From: an uncultured Marinilabiliales bacterium
Lineage (GTDB): Bacteria; Bacteroidota; Bacteroidia; Bacteroidales; BM520
DNA: 7,323 nt
NCBI GenBank assembly: GCA_937877575.1
Contig: CALFIZ010000267.1
Location: forward strand, 1-7,323
Direction: 5' to 3'
The notes beneath the pieces are model-generated. The model made no database searches. It was not told where the DNA came from and saw only the letters and a list, made by a program, of their open reading frames with translations. Of the stretch, positions 7,275-7,323 are shown one piece after another. The stretch's first letter is position 1, and every line of letters starts with the position of its first letter. The translations under genes and the position numbers were made by a program.

Positions 7275-7280
7275 ACTACC

Positions 7281-7323
7281 AGATCGGAAGAGCGTCGTGT
7301 AGGGAAAGAGTGTAGATCTCGGT
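7281..7323 (-). other. Illumina universal adapter sequence (technical, not genomic)
   Basis: These 43 bases begin AGATCGGAAGAGC and continue as the reverse complement of the Illumina TruSeq universal adapter, without a mismatch that I can see, up to the end of the window. The genomic insert therefore stops at 7280. Together with the adapter at 1-14, the contig is bounded by the two different adapter arms. Confidence 0.97.

Overview
The window looks like a fragment of a Bacteroidales chromosome (Bacteroides/Prevotella-like, gut or rumen type). The evidence is a LacZ-type GH2 enzyme with Bacteroidetes-style C-terminal accessory domains, a PorT-like small outer-membrane beta-barrel, a GreA/GreB-family protein opening with MSRGFVKE, AT-rich leaders without clear Shine-Dalgarno sequences, and a TAnnTTTG-type -7 promoter element. 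Most of the coding sequence has moderate GC content. The last ~380 genomic bases are much more AT-rich.

Both ends are technical sequence. Bases 1-14 and 7281-7323 match Illumina adapters, so only about 15-7280 is genomic, and the two outermost genes are cut or possibly cut there.

Plus strand, left part: the C-terminal end of a polysaccharide flippase-like membrane protein (to 279) is followed by a 126-bp gap carrying a promoter. Then comes a secreted 211-residue protein with a C-terminal coiled coil and no assigned function (406-1041). A rho-independent terminator (1070-1123) closes this side and lies against the 3' end of the convergent minus-strand genes.

Minus strand, read right to left: a small two-TM membrane protein (7274-6888) overlaps by 14 bp an outer-membrane beta-barrel protein (6901-6194). 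After 53 bp comes a 1296-residue secreted LacZ-type beta-galactosidase (6140-2250), and after another 45 bp a GreA/GreB-family protein (2204-1113). The short gaps allow a single transcription unit, but that is not proven.

The most unusual item is the last gene. A GreA/B-type core is joined through a repeat-containing linker to a C-terminal domain that resembles a shortened Nudix domain (IPP-isomerase/YfcD-like) whose metal-binding glutamates appear to be lost. The beta-galactosidase keeps nearly all active-site residues of E. coli LacZ but has Cys at the position of Trp999. No RNA genes, CRISPR arrays or insertion sequences were seen.
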